Below are positions 12,001-21,569 of a stretch of DNA of 64,000 nt, piece by piece (position 1 is the first letter of the stretch; each line of letters opens with the position of its first letter). A program made the translations under genes and the position numbers. Under the pieces are notes generated by a model. It ran no database searches and was not told the origin of the DNA. It was given only the letters and a program-made list of their open reading frames with translations. The stretch comes from Bactericera cockerelli (lineage: Eukaryota; Arthropoda; Insecta; Hemiptera; Triozidae): assembly GCA_024516035.1 (NCBI GenBank), contig CM044961.1, positions 13,576,439-13,640,438 on the forward strand. Reading direction: 5' to 3'.

Positions 12001-13270
12001 GTACGGCTGCCAAATCTTTTGTAATAGTTCTATCTAAATTGGAGTTATAAATATTCAAACTGTAGTCAATTTGGTCAACAAAAGGAGAGCTGTTTTTCTC
12101 AGATACCCCATTGTCCTTCCTAATATTTAGTGCAGGGAATATCTCAAACGAATGCTTCCGGCCTGTACTTAGCCAGGCAGGTAGCTCCCGATATTGCTCC
12201 ACTTGGTTTGATCTTTGCGCCATTATTTCTTCCCAGGAGTTCGTCGGATTATTGCTCATAAGTGGATCATAATTATCATGGTCCACAACTTTGAAAGATG
12301 ATTTCGTAGTTATACTATCCGCAGTTATGTCTGCACTAAATGTTTTGGGTAACACATTTCTCCCGTTAGGAGTACTTTCTAAATTGACGTCTCGGAAAAC
12401 ACCAACATTTTTATCTATAATGTCCCAGTTTTTCACCGATTCTTCTTCAAAGAGTGAGTTTTCTCTGTCATATTTTACTTTGTATTGGGTGTCTGTGTTG
12501 GTTTCATTTCCTCTGTTCAAGTCCAGAGAGTCGAATGGACTGCCGAGAAGATCACCCTGAATATCGTAATCTATGATGACGTCATCTAAGTGGTCTGAGG
12601 ATCCTCTGACGTCATAGTGGCTTGGATGTCGCACACCCAGGGTGGTCACTGCTCGAGGCTTCTCCACGTCATCAGCTGACGCGTCATAGCCATTCTTGTT
12701 GGATTGAACCCACGTGATTGGTCGATTCCTGAAATGTGTAATTCACAATGAAAAAAAAAAAAAAAATGAAAAAAATACAATATGACGAATGAAAATCTCG
12801 AAGAAAAAAAATTATTTCTTGTGTTTTTGATGTAAAATAAAGCATAAATGGTACTGTCGGTTCAGCTACTCATACAGCTACACCTCAGTAGCTTGATCGA
12901 TAAGGCGGCGGACTTGTAACCTGGAAGACGTGGTTCAAGTCCTGTTTTCAGCGTAGGTAAATTTAGTAAAGCGAGTTTGAGTAATTGTGATACCACGAAA
13001 GTGATTAGCACAAATATGATAACTTACTACTCATACAGGTACCAGCCTCATTCTAGTGCAGATACCTATTTAGGAGAAAATACTTCCTATTCGGCATAAA
13101 TAGCGTCAGATCATCACTTTAGAATATGCATATTCGTTACCAGCACTGCCAAAACAACAGAGCTAATGCATTTTCCTTACAGATTCCCAAAAAAAAAAAA
13201 TGAAAAAAATCTTGACTTACTTGGAAATTTCTTGCAGCCAAACTGGAATATGCTTCGAATCTTCTGACAT
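1..13270 (-). CDS. KATNIP: KATNIP (katanin-interacting protein), 5' seven coding exons, partial
   Basis: Exons in coding order: 13221-13270, 10903-12728, 6169-6384, 5603-5844, 4644-4841, 985-1122 and about 108-279. The gene continues past the left edge. About 947 codons join with matching phases at every junction (for example AAATATG|GA between exons 2 and 3). Exons 4-7 carry the conserved KATNIP/DUF4457 segments STWGDKHYLGLNGIEIFN, INVLPEYSQDPRVV, LLDGVYKTQDDMHLWLAP and NYNKSRIHSYRGVKDVE. Exon 1 starts at ATG 13270 (MSEDSKHIPVWLQEIS). Exon 2 codes about 608 mostly polar, low-complexity residues and is assigned by position and splice phase only. Known role of the family: a ciliary basal-body and microtubule protein that binds katanin. 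The exon 7 donor (GTACCT near 102-107) is weak, so that boundary is uncertain. Exon 2 could belong to a separate gene, but the phase match argues against it. Confidence 0.85.
1519..4254 (-). repeat. About 52-copy, 53-bp minisatellite derived from the KATNIP exon 5 end
   Basis: Each unit, read on the minus strand, is GTGAGTCATTAG followed by the exon 5 end (ACTTCCAGACAGAGG to AGAATATGG). I counted about 52 copies of the motif atgactcaccc. Units differ from the exon by an extra AT, which puts a TAG in the exon frame just after the donor. Variants include a 6-bp deletion (ttctccgcc), CTTGTCCTC insertions and GTGTCTGG. Blocks of variants recur, for example near 2241 and 2661, giving a higher-order period of about 420 bp. 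The array lies in intron 5, just downstream of its parent exon. Confidence 0.95.
4255..4638. mobile_element. Possible solo LTR or other insertion between array and exon 5
   Basis: Non-repetitive sequence separates the minisatellite from exon 5. A stretch beginning TGTGGTGTC (about 4361) and ending ACCCTACA (4638) has TG...CA ends and a T-rich 3' part like an LTR. I found no clear target duplication, so this is only a suggestion. Confidence 0.25.
4644..4841 (-). CDS. KATNIP: KATNIP exon 5, parent of the minisatellite
   Basis: Acceptor TCCTCCCAG|ATCCAA; 66 codons, phase 0 to 0; donor TGG|GTGAGTG. It ends VSLDFQTEEVVALVRIW and splices to NYNKSRIHSYRG in exon 6, which matches the family. The Val-Ser pair is coded by GTGAGT (4689-4694), a perfect internal 5' splice-site motif 51 nt before the real donor. 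The stretch between the two GTGAGT motifs is what has been amplified at 1519-4254. Confidence 0.88.
6744..6924 (-). repeat. 3' LTR
   Basis: 181 bp, identical to 10476-10656. On the coding strand it begins TGTGATAATATTGG. The gag-pol stop codon lies only 13 nt before it. Confidence 0.93.
6938..10441 (-). CDS. Gag-Pol polyprotein of Ty3/gypsy element, single frame
   Basis: 1167 aa from the first ATG at 10441 (MEKYLQPERF); a longer frame would need a TTG start. Order of parts: a gag-like N-terminus; two CCHC zinc knuckles (CYFCGKQWHPRSSC and CSICSKTGHYGKVC); aspartic protease with DTGS (ALVDTGSTLSF); reverse transcriptase with IDLKSAYHQI and YLDD; RNase H (ETDAYHFAIAATLSQ); integrase with HHCC finger (HNNLCHPG to CRVCAELKP) and D,D,E core (IDFKGPLPS, SDRGTAF, NGQCERYN). 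The C-terminus is an Asn/Asp-rich repeat. There is no frameshift between gag and pol and no chromodomain that I can see. All key catalytic motifs are present, so it may be active. Confidence 0.95.
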   Translation of the reverse strand: MEKYLQPERFAVEPTSTSADKQWLHWKKTFQNFVAKIKDVTSEDKLTLLTNFLAPNVYAFIDNKSTFATALAALESLYVKPKNVIYARHCLATRLQNSGETVDQYVQVLKQMSKECNFEAVTADTYTQEYVRDAFISGLSSNRIRQRLLESNTLTLDETFNQARAMELAEFQSSSYQTSCVPNVTASQNLESTDNTVAFTSKTCYFCGKQWHPRSSCPAKEAQCSICSKTGHYGKVCQSKLFTQSAHKPRHNKTSAALTCYTAPVTAASPNSLQKSTIDITVNNIPLKALVDTGSTLSFISQVLVSRCKIKPLPYSGKISMANSSLSTDISGQCKVTLQVFNNTYQNVTLLIMSNLCCDVILGHDLLQAHSSLEIEFHGSRPPLKICNLAVASVEPVSLFSNLSQDCYPIVTKSRRQSDEDKQFIHTEVERMLQDGIIERSNSSWRAQAFVVRDGRHKPRMVIDYSQTINKFTHLDAYPLPRIEDVIAKVSTNQVFSVIDLKSAYHQIPIMDSEKHFTAFEASGKLYHFLRVPFGVTNGVASFQRTIDRIVEDEKLTGTYPYLDDVTICGRDQKEHDENLKKFLSATEKYNLTLNMEKCKFSITAVSLLGYTISNNTIKPDPERLKPLVELAIPTDKASLQRALGMISYYSKWISNFSEKVRPLLQNNFPFQDNEVSAFENLKRDILKASTAAIQDNVPFSVETDAYHFAIAATLSQQGRPIAFFSRTLNKSELQHASIEKEAYAIVESLKNWRHYLIGRPFKIITDQRSVSFMFNQKHKSKIKNEKIMRWRLELACFNFDIVYRPGCENAPADALSRISAAINSRPDLTYLHNNLCHPGITRMTHWIRAKNLPFSVEEVRQVTNSCRVCAELKPRYHKHEGQLIKSSAPFERLSIDFKGPLPSKTRNRYILTVIDEYSRFPFAFPCPDVSSNTVITNLTNLFTLFGTPSYIHSDRGTAFMSSEIKTFLTSLGVATSRTTPYNPQGNGQCERYNGIIWKTIMLALKSRNSKTEDWEEVLGDSLHCIRSLLCTATNATPHERMFNHPRRSFNGSSMPTWLTKPGPVLMKSLNRRSKYDSMVEEVELLDANNEYAHVRLPDGRETTVSTRYLAPAGNQSNDDILNNDIPNDDIPNNDIPYDDQQNDDNPNPRRSTRNKRAPVRFADLNF
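10463..10474 (-). promoter_or_regulatory. Candidate self-priming primer-binding site
   Basis: Immediately inside the 5' LTR the coding strand reads TTTAAAGTACAA. This is the exact reverse complement of TTGTACTTTAAA in the LTR at 10534-10545. Extending the pairing to the predicted transcript start gives 15 of 16 pairs. Placement and complementarity match the Tf1/sushi arrangement, in which the 5' end of the RNA primes minus-strand DNA synthesis. I did not recognise a tRNA 3'-end complement here. Confidence 0.7.
10476..10656 (-). repeat. 5' LTR
   Basis: 181 bp, identical to the 3' LTR. On the coding strand it contains a TCATTC initiator-like motif (about 10549-10554) followed by TTGTACTTTAAA (10534-10545), then AATAAA (10512-10517). 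This implies a short R region. Confidence 0.93.
10731..10862. mobile_element. Intact 132-bp MITE, inverted neighbour of the split one
   Basis: Terminal inverted repeats AGGGCGGAATTAATAGAC and its complement. It abuts the split MITE with at most one base between, so the junction is a long palindrome (10662-10808). I see no coding capacity; the superfamily is unassigned. Confidence 0.8.
10903..12728 (-). CDS. KATNIP: KATNIP exon 2, long disordered exon
   Basis: An 1826-nt open exon between acceptor TTTCAG|GAATCG and donor ATG|GTATGT. Read from exon 1 it gives SKNRPITWVQSNKNGYDAS, then a long Ser/Asn/Asp/Lys-rich chain ending RRSPKYG. A basic stretch, KRKRKRYK, could act as a nuclear or binding signal (inference). 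No ATG lies near its 5' end in frame, so it depends on the exon at 13221-13270 for its start. I recognise no domain. The conserved C-terminal exons lie downstream with compatible phase. Confidence 0.72.
12883..13030 (+). mobile_element. tRNA-headed SINE, family A
   Basis: The head reads CCTCAGTAGCTTGATCGATA with a B-box-like GGTTCAAGTCC. The body contains TTTAGTAAAGCGAGTTTGAG. It lies in KATNIP intron 1. Related copies: 17455-17600, 18793-18938, 34378-34447, 38150-38356, 42917-43052 and a diverged one at 44529-44660. Confidence 0.75.
13221..13270 (-). CDS. KATNIP: KATNIP first coding exon
   Basis: ATG at 13268-13270, 16 codons plus two bases, then donor GTAAGT. The last two bases plus the G opening exon 2 make a Lys codon, giving EIS-K-NRPITW. 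It is too short to stand out as an open frame; it was found by splice phase. Confidence 0.68.
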
Positions 13271-15070
13271 TCTATTCCTTAATTTCCAGGAATGGACGAA
13301 TGGGGAAGAAGTGCCTACTACTGAAACTCACCATGGGTATAATTAACTACCACTTTACACCCGTCATTTTAAGAATCGATCATTCAAATTAGAGTTAAAA
13401 ACACTTTGAAAAGGTCATGCATTAATAAGCACTTTCATTAGCTTTTGTCTTTTGCGTGTTTAAAAGTCAATGAAGTCTGTTCTTCTGAGCTAGCTATTTT
13501 CAGCAGCAATGGTGAGTATTTTCAATTACATACTGTCTGTGAAAGAGTTGTTTCCCAACAGGCCGGCAATGATTTCGTACCCGCGACCTCTGGATTACCA
13601 GACCAACAGGCGACGCCTTGACCGCTCAGCTACCGGAACAGAATGTGGAGTTTTAGTTTGCTATACACAATAACCTAGTCGAGTAAGTACCTATAATTAG
13701 CTTTTTATAACTTTTGTTTTGTATTTTTTCAGTCAATTTTAATCTCAAAAGCTACCATAAAGTATTTTAGAGGCATTACTTTTACATCCGTTTGTTATAT
13801 GAACTTATTATATTTCTTATTTATTTCTTGTAAATATCATGGTATGTCCTTCTATGTCATTGGAACATGTAAGATTAGCATAATAATAACAAATTATAAA
13901 ACGTTCATAAAATCAAGAAACACTGAAATTCGCCAATGCAAACATGAGGCATGCAAAACACAAATCAATAATAATAATTATATTACAGAAAGAATTCAAT
14001 CAGGTATTAAAATTAAAAATGTTAACAAGACTTTGCAGTTATAAGGTATTAAAAAAGAACACTATTTTGTGAGGAACAGTATTATTGAAATGTTAGTTTA
14101 ATGACTAAGAAATAAAAGAAGTACACGAATTATTCTTTAATATCAATATTGGTTATTCTACAAAAAATAATAACAAATTAGATACACAATAGTCAGTTTA
14201 GTGTTCATGTTGGGAAAATTGAAAATCCCTTTGTTTGTGTTTTCCTACAGCTGTTTGTTACCATGACAACGAGATAGGAGAAGAGGATATTCTAGTTTCT
14301 TGATAACTTCAATGATAGATAGCTATTCCTGGTAAGTAATATAGGTAATACGAACTTACCTACTAACATCAAAATATATGGATCGGCCATGCCTTCTGTA
14401 AACACTTAATTTGTAATTTGTACCATCAGGTGAACCGGTTTAATTCATCGTGCTGATAATGATTAATTTAAAAATACGATTCTGAGACAGTAGGTAGGTA
14501 ATAATTATGATAAGAGGTTCTAAGAGATAACAGGATAAGAATTTAGTGATAAGGTACCTACTCATTTCTTTGGTGGGTACTTCTCTATTAGTCTTGTCTG
14601 TAATCAGCTATCAACAGTGTAACAAAAGACTAACAAATTAATTTGAATTGGTGCATTTTTAGTTATTGATTTTTTTTATATAAATTAAATCATTATGAAA
14701 ATTCCGTTTCAACTATTATGGTAAATCTGAAACCTATACCTAACTCCAGTCAATAGCTCAATAGTAATTATACTATACCCAAGACTTTTTTAGCTAAGGA
14801 TGTTATCTACCTACATAATATTTTACTATCTAAAATAGGAAATTCCAGTGTTTCTCTCTGTGGTTCTATGATAGTTCGGTGCATGTGATACTGTTATAAT
14901 GCAGATATGGTGAATGACCGGTCAGAAAGTGAGTGAATCAATCAGTCAGTGAATGGAAATTCCCATTATAATAATGGAATTTTTAAAATAAAAAGCATAG
15001 TAGAGCTACCTACTTTTGTACGGAAATTTTTGAGACCAAGAATAATAATTTACGGCACGAAAAATAGAAG
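13271..15070. other. Divergent spacer between KATNIP and the hydratase gene
   Basis: No gene seen. It should contain both promoters. A degraded tRNA-headed SINE lies on the minus strand at about 13530-13645 (a B box read as CCCGCGACC before GCTCAGCTACC). The rest is AT-rich single-copy-looking sequence. Confidence 0.5.
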
Positions 15071-16658
15071 ATGGCAACGCTCATCAAACTCTCCCTACGA
15101 GTCAGTTCCAGAATCTCACCCATTTTGACATCTAACCGGTACTCCACCGCTTCACCGGTGTCTAACCAGGCTCGACAACTCACCGAGGTCATCTACCACC
15201 AAGCACCGGAGACTAAAGGTATATTTTTTTTTGGTTTAACGTCATCGATTTAACGGCATGGTCATAGTAACACGACGGGGGTGTTACCCTCCATTCGCAG
15301 GAAACTCACAAAACTGTTGGCCACATTAACCTCACCCAGCCTGGGTTGGGCCGGAATGCCAGCATCACGAAGTCTTCACCTCGCATATTATTACTATTAA
15401 GAAACTCTTTATTAGAAGAACATAATTATACCTATACATACAAAATTAAAATACAAAATTGACAATCTATACAGGGTCTTAATAAAGTCTCACCCAGGCC
15501 TAGGTTTTCTCGAAAACGACTCAGAATATCAAAAAACGCAAAAACCCGTATTCCTTTATATTTAGGGGGATTGATTTCAGCCAAAAAAAATTTGCCTACA
15601 CGGCCCCAGTCAGGCTGGGCAATCTGGGCATGGACCAACTTTAAAATCTTAAATAGAATGGTATGTCTTGTGGCATATTGTTTTAAAGGTCTTATTGAGA
15701 GACGTTCATTACAATAAATTTCAGTGTGCTACGACTTACCGTTCTTGAGATACAGGGTCGGACGTCCTGCGTAATATCCATATATTTTGACCTATAACTC
15801 GTTAACCGTAAATTATGGAGAAAATTTTTCTTGTTAATAATAACTCCTTATGGCAAGAACTTTCGAACAAGCTAAAACTTGATTTGTTTTTTTTGTTAAA
15901 TTTTTTTCGACTGTTCGTCCGGCTGGCTGACAAAACCGACCAGAAACTAACATCAACAGAGTATGTCGAATTATAACTTGTTCGAAAGTTCTTGCCATAA
16001 GGAGTTATTAATAACAAGAAAAATTTTCTCCATAATTTACGGTTAACGAGTTATAGGTCAAAAATATATGGATATTACGCAGGACGTCCGACCCTGTATC
16101 TCGAGAACGGTAAGTCGTAGCACACTGAAATTTATTGTAATGAACGTCTCTCAATAAGACCTTTAAAACAATATGCCACAAGTCATACCATTCTATTTAA
16201 GATTTTAAAGTTGGTCCATGCCCAGCCTGATTGGGGCCGTGTAGGCAAAAAAAATTGGCTGAAAATCAATTCCCCTTAAATATAAAGGAATACGGGTTTT
16301 TGCGTTTTTTGATATTCTGAGTTTTAGGCAAGAGTTTGAGCTTACAATTGACATATCGATCGCAAATTTCTGATGAGCCGTTCTTGAGCTACGTCTGATA
16401 AGGTAAAAAAAATAGATGGGTAACACCTAAAATATTCACATTTTTTGACCTAAATGACATTTTTCTCGAAATTTGAAGCGATGACCTATCAACTCAAAGT
16501 GATAAAGTTTTAGGCAAGGGTCTGAGCTTTCATTTGACACATCGATCGCAAAAAGCTGATGAGCCGTTCTTGAGCTACGCCGGGTAAGGACGAAATATTC
16601 AATTTTTTCGACACATTTTCCCTCTCTCTCTCTCTCTGTATGTATGTAACTATGTATG

Positions 16659-16706
<48 letters not shown>

Positions 16707-19700
16707 TGTGGTGTGTGTGTGTGGTGTGTGTGTGTGTGTTGTGGTGTGTGTGTGTTTGGTGTGGTGTGGTGTGTGTGTGGTTGGTGTGTGTGTGTGTTTG
16801 TGTGGTGTGTGTGTCTGGTGTGTGGTGGGTGGGCGAAGCCTGCGGGTGTAACCCGCTAGTATTAATAATTATAAATAGGGAAAAAAAAAAAAATAATACC
16901 TACGGAATCGAAGGTGTACAACTGTACAGGAATTGATCAATATTAAAATTTGCAAGTGTGTTCTTTTAACCTCATCGAATTTCCTCTGCCTGTTTATTCC
17001 TGACGAGGAAACAATAAATAAATATAATAGGTAAACAAATAGTGCATCAGATTTAATAGATCTCCTGAGTGGGAATCGAACCTGTAGCACTAGAGTGACT
17101 AGAGTCAACATGCCTGGGCCCGAGCCAGCCAGGCGATCCTGTAATTACAGTCTTACAGTCAGATTTGTCTATTTATTTATTTCTTATTAGCCATGAAACA
17201 GCAGCTACTGTAGGCGCTTGTGTCTGTGTAGCTTGTCCATAATGCCCATCCTGTAGTATGTATTGTCTCCCTTCTGATGAGAAAGAAGTGATAATTATTA
17301 ATTATAATACTTTATATTCAGGTGCTAGGTCAACACGAGTGCACCGACAGGTTTTCCTTACAAACAACTGTATTCAAAATTTAAATACAATTTTTTTGTC
17401 GGCTCTGGCATTCAAACCCGAACCTTCTGCATGACAAGGAAGTAAAGTTAAAGTTAAAGTTATCATATATGTGTTAACCACTATCGTGATATCACAACTA
17501 CTCAAACTCGCTTTACTAAATCTACGCTGAAACCGGGACTTGAACCACCGACGTCCAGGTTACAAGTCCTCTGCCTTATCGATCAAGCTACTGAGGTCGG
17601 TTTATGACAAGGAAGTACCTTACAACTGAGCTAATGGTGCGCTTAATCTGATGTCTCACAGATTGACATTTCGTCAACCGATCCATTTATAGACTTTTTT
17701 TCTAATTTGAATTTTAAATCCTCAGGAATTGTAGAACTTTGTCTCAACCGCCCTGAGGCCAAGAATGCCTTGAACAAAGTTCTGGTAGATGAAATATTCA
17801 CCGGTGTGGAGAGCATCAGTACTAACCGGGAAGTGCGGTGTGTTCTGTTACGCAGCCTGGTGAAGGGTGTGTTCTGTGCTGGTGAGTAATATTAGAGGTG
17901 AGCTAGTCACCGGTGTGGAGAGTATCAGTACAACAGGTATTGTAAAAGTACAACAGGTATTGTACTTCAAGGGGATTTTAATGAAGAAAAAAAATGTGAA
18001 ATGAAATAAAATTTATTATTATTTTATTTTAAAACCGGGAAGTACGGTGTGTTCTGTTACGCAGCCTGATGAAGGATGTGTTCTGTGCTGGTGAGTAATA
18101 TTAGAGGTGAGCTAGTCACCGATGTGGAGAGCATCAGTAGTAACCGGGAAGTGCGGTGTGTTCTGTTACGCAGTCTCGTGGAGGGTGTGTTCTGTGCTGG
18201 TGAGTAATATTAGAGGTGAGCTAGTCACCGGTGTGGAGAGTATCAGTTCTAACCGGGAAGTGCGGTGTGTTCTGTTACGCAGTCTGGTGAAGGTGTGTTC
18301 TGTGCTGGTGAGTAATATTAGATGTGAGCTAGTCACCGGTGTGGAGAGCATCAGTACTAACCGGGAAGTGCGTGTGTTCTGTTACGCAGTCTGGTGAAGG
18401 GTGTGTTCTGTGCTGGTGAGTAATATTAGAGGTGAGTTAGTCACCGTTGTGGAGAGCATCAGTACTAACCGGGAAGTGCGGTGTGTTCTGTTACGCAGTC
18501 CGGTGAAGGGTGTGTTCTGTGCTGGTGAGGTGAGTAATATTAGAGGTGAGCTAGTCACCGGTGTGGAGAGTATCAGTACTAACCGGGGGAAGTACGGTGT
18601 GTTCTGTTACGCAGTCTGGTGAAGGGTGTGTTCTATGCTGGTTAGTAATATTAGAGGTGAGCTAGTCACCGGTGTGGAGAGTATCAGTACTAACCGGGAA
18701 GTGTGGTGGGTTCTGTTAAGCAGTCTGGTGAAGGATGTGTTCTGTACTGGTGAGTATAGGAATAGATTAGAGGTGAGTATGTACTAAAAAGAAGTTATCA
18801 ATGTTATCATTTTTGTGTTAATCACGATGTGATATCACTCAAACTCGCTTTACTAAATCTTTACTGAACTTGGGACTCGAACCACCGATCTCAGGATACA
18901 AGTCCGCCACCTTATCAATCGACCTACTGAGGTTGGTTTTTTTGTTTAAAAAAAAAAAGTCATGGACAAACCCACCAGAACAGCCTTACGTTAGTTAATT
19001 TTAATTTTAGTTCTTTTGCGAAGTACAATTTTTTAAGTATAATAGTAGTACATAGTAGGTAATTTTATTATGTATTATTAGTACTGTCAAACTTGAATAC
19101 GAGTATAAGACAACTCAAGGGATAAAAAAAATGTCCAAGTTTCTCTTTTTGAGAGGTAATTTTCCCTTGTAGATAATAGGTACTTTGAGCTAAAATTCGT
19201 CTTTTTATATCCAGGTTTCTCTTATATCCAGGTTCACTTGTATTACCTCACACATTTTATCTAGGCGCGGATCTCAAGGAGCGCCTCACGCTGAGTGAGG
19301 ACCAAGTGACGTCATTTGTGTCCCGGCTCCGGGCGATGACGTCAGCACTGGAGGCCATCCCTGCCCCGGTCATAGCAGTGCTGGAGGGCAGTGCCTACGG
19401 CGGGGGACTGGAGATGGCTCTGGCGTGCGACCTGCGAGTGGCGGCCAGTGGCGTAGAAATGGGACTCGTGGAAACCAAGCTGGCCATCATACCCGGTGCC
19501 GGCGGAACACAGCGGCTCTCTCGTATTATTGGTGAGTGGTAGAGTGAGGCAGGGGAGAGAAATTATTAACCCGAAAGAAATCACAATTTGATGAGGCATA
19601 CTTGACACAAATTGTTAGCGCACTGAGTGGGATGGGGGTTTTTAAGGTTTCTCCAGATCTTCAGGCTACCTTTTTAAATAAACAAAACAAAAGTCTGTCC

Positions 19701-21569
19701 CGGTAGCTCAGTGGTAAAGGCGTCACTCTGTGAATCCAGAGATTCCAGAGGTCGTGGGTTCGAATCCCAGCCGGGACATGACAAGTTATCCTCCCATTTG
19801 GGATTTTTACCACACAATAATATGTCTTGGGCTTACTGCTGGAATAATGGGACTTTAATAGTCCTAATCGGGCAGTATAAATAAGGCGATATTATTATTA
19901 TATTATAAAATATGTCAAATTAATGCACATTATTAAACTTTGAACACATAAAATTGGCACCAAAGCAACTGTTGGAATAAGAGGATTCTTTAGTCCTGAT
20001 AGGTATAAATAATTTTCTATTATCAAGTTCCGGAGGCTCGCCAAATATTTTGTTACGCCACTGGTAAGAGAGCACTTACAATAATAAATTGACCGCAGGT
20101 ATCCCTCGCCAAATATTTTGTTACGCCACTGTTAAGAGAGCACTTACAATAATAAATTGACCACAGGTGTCCCTCGCCAAATATTTTGTTACGCCACTGG
20201 TAAGAGAGCACTTACAATAATTGACCGAAGGTATCCCTCGCCAAATAGTTTGTTACGCCTCTGGTAAGAGGCAACTTACAATAATTGACCGCTGGTATGC
20301 CTCGCCAAATATTTTGTTACGCCACTGGTAAGAGAGCACTTACAATAATTGGCCGCAGGTATCCCTCGTGCGAAGGAGCTGATCTACACGGGCCGCGTGT
20401 TGGATGCCGCAGAGGCCAAGGAGTACCACCTCATCAGTCAGCTGGTGCCGCAGACACCGCAACATAATGCCGCATACACTGCGGCCTTGCAGCTAGCCCG
20501 GCAGATTGCGGCCAATGGGCCTGTGGCAGTACGGGCGGCCAAGGTATTTTTTTTTTTGGCATAAAAAATAATAATTATGTATAATATGTATAATTATTAT
20601 ATTATGTATAATTATTATTTTTATTTTATGATCACTACTGAGTATGTTAAATAAAAAGGATTTGTATTGATAGAGTAAAAAAAAAAAGAAAAAAAAAAAA
20701 AAAATTGGCATTGGTTATTCCTTATTGGTGATGGGTTATTCCAGGTAGCTCAATGGTCAAGGCGTCAGTCTGGTAATCCAGAAGTGGGGGGTTAGAAACC
20801 CAGCCGGAACAAAACTTAAGTTATTCTCACATTAGGGATTTTGATCACATAATAATACGTCTTGGCTCTTGTTTGATCTTCTGCTGAAATAATAGGACTC
20901 ATTAGTTCTAGTCTAGCAGTATAAGTAAGGCGATATTATTAAATTTTTAAAGCTGAATGCCCTTCCTAACGTCATTCCTGTTAAGGGCTCCAATGATTAA
21001 GTGTTCATGTCTTTTGACCTGACTATTCTTACTGATCCTATATTGAACATTCAGCAGTTAACACTCTCGCAGCCATGTATATCTCTAGCGATACACACGA
21101 AGTTGTCCCGGCTGCGCCGTGTGTATCTCTAGCGATACACAGGACATCCATTTGATTACACAGGGTGTGACTCAAAATAAACTAGTTAGTAATTTGCGTC
21201 ACTGATCAGTTTCTTTTCAGTAGCTCCGTGTGTAGAGGGCCTTACGCTTCACATTACATTCAAATCACTCTTAGACCTGAATTCTTCTGGCGCTAAGCAT
21301 AGGACCAATTTACAAAATAAGGCTAGGCGGCGAGAGTGTTAAGTCTTCTATCCAGGTTTTATAGAAGTCCTATCAAGCTTCATAACATTACCCAAATCTT
21401 TACAAATCGCAAATTCCAGGTCGCAATAGACAGAGGCGCACGCATGAGTCAGGAGGATGGCATGATGCTGGAGTCCCTATGCTACGGGCAGGTGGTTCGA
21501 ACCCAGGACCGGGTTGAAGGACTCAAGGCGTTCGCCGGAAAATATAAACCGGTTTACAAAGGGAGTTGA
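15071..21569 (+). CDS. Mitochondrial enoyl-CoA hydratase family protein, AUH/ECHDC2-like
   Basis: Exons 15071-15218, 17726-17881, 19265-19531, 20359-20543 and 21420-21569 give 301 aa with consistent phases. The N-terminus ([16 protein letters not shown], Arg/Ser-rich, no acids) looks like a mitochondrial targeting peptide. The crotonase fold follows: [10 protein letters not shown], the CoA/oxyanion motif [28 protein letters not shown], then [18 protein letters not shown]. The two active-site Glu positions (GGGLE and GLVE) are kept. The C-terminus is [20 protein letters not shown]. Known family role: hydration of enoyl-CoA; AUH acts on 3-methylglutaconyl-CoA in leucine breakdown and also binds AU-rich RNA. 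It resembles both AUH and ECHDC2, so I give no symbol. Introns 2 and 3 carry arrays copied from the exon edges. AATAAA motifs lie near 21966-21976. Confidence 0.9.
15290..15390 (-). mobile_element. SINE fragment with shared core
   Basis: On the minus strand it reads GGCTGGGTGAGGTTAATGTG, the same core as in the SINEs at 47770 and 45814. The head is lost. Confidence 0.5.
15472..16320. mobile_element. Long foldback element, copy 1
   Basis: Two arms of about 400 bp run as an inverted repeat (15481-15890 against 15960-16320). The left end is TA-CAGGGTCTTAATAAAG. It shares sequence with the foldback at 50213-51094, for example TTTAAAGTTGGTCCATGCC. The right terminal end is missing. It lies in intron 1 of the hydratase gene. 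Confidence 0.8.
16321..16590 (+). repeat. Two diverged direct repeats
   Basis: GTTTTAGGCAAG to GATGAGCCGTTCTTGAGCTACG occurs at about 16321-16395 and again at 16509-16580. Confidence 0.6.
16621..16835. repeat. TG-rich microsatellite
   Basis: CT repeats followed by about 190 bp of TG/TGG simple sequence. Confidence 0.95.
17188..17440 (-). mobile_element. tRNA-headed SINE, family C
   Basis: It contains the reverse complement of a CGGGTTTGAATGCC-type B box at about 17410-17425 and the body motif ATGAAACAGCAGCTACTGTA. Copies: 22663-22878 (-), 37999-38120 (- truncated) and 40866-41125 (+). Confidence 0.7.
17455..17600 (-). mobile_element. SINE family A copy
   Basis: Same body and head as 12883-13030 in reverse, next to the family C copy. 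Confidence 0.75.
17882..18775 (+). repeat. Tandem copies of hydratase exon 2 end plus donor
   Basis: About seven copies of roughly 112 bp. Each has CACCGGTGTGGAGAG, then the last part of exon 2 (GTTCTGTTACGCAG, GTGTTCTGTGCTG), then the 5' splice site GTGAGTAAT and about 30 bp of intron. Junctions fall near 18091, 18200, 18305, 18415, 18530, 18640 and 18750. The copies are in the same orientation as the gene and start directly after the real donor at 17882. Many keep a perfect GTGAGT. Confidence 0.92.
18793..18938 (-). mobile_element. SINE family A copy
   Basis: Contains CTCAAACTCGCTTTACTAAA and a head ending CTACTGAGGTTGG on the plus strand. Confidence 0.72.
19690..19900 (+). mobile_element. 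tRNA-headed SINE, family B
   Basis: The head GTCCCGGTAGCTCAGTGG (A box) and GTGGGTTCGAATCCC (B box) is nearly a full tRNA. A SINE body (GGCAGTATAAATAAGGCGAT) and an ATT microsatellite tail follow. Copies: 20740-20945, 29927-30137 (-), 44690-44800 (-). Confidence 0.8.
20030..20358 (+). repeat. Tandem copies of hydratase exon 4 acceptor
   Basis: Five units of about 62 bp: CTCGCCAAATATTTTGTTAC, then ...TTACAATAATTGACCGCAG and GTATCCCTCG. Each carries the 3' splice site and the first ten bases of exon 4. The acceptor is CCGCAG or CCACAG in some units and damaged in others (CCGAAG, CCGCTG). The last unit runs into the real exon at 20359. Confidence 0.92.
20740..20945 (+). mobile_element. SINE family B copy
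   Basis: The head TCCAGGTAGCTCAATGGTCA and a body ending AGTATAAGTAAGGCGATATT, with point changes. Confidence 0.72.

Noticed and set aside
10886..12667. Stand-alone 593-aa gene starting at GTG 12667 and ending in MYEK
   Set aside because: No ATG start. Good splice sites at both ends join in phase to KATNIP exons 1 and 3, and the last residues lie beyond the donor.
16640..16936. Cys/Val-rich open frames
   Set aside because: Translation of a TG microsatellite.
19695..19780. tRNA gene
   Set aside because: The head is nearly tRNA-like, but it continues into a SINE body and has several sister copies.
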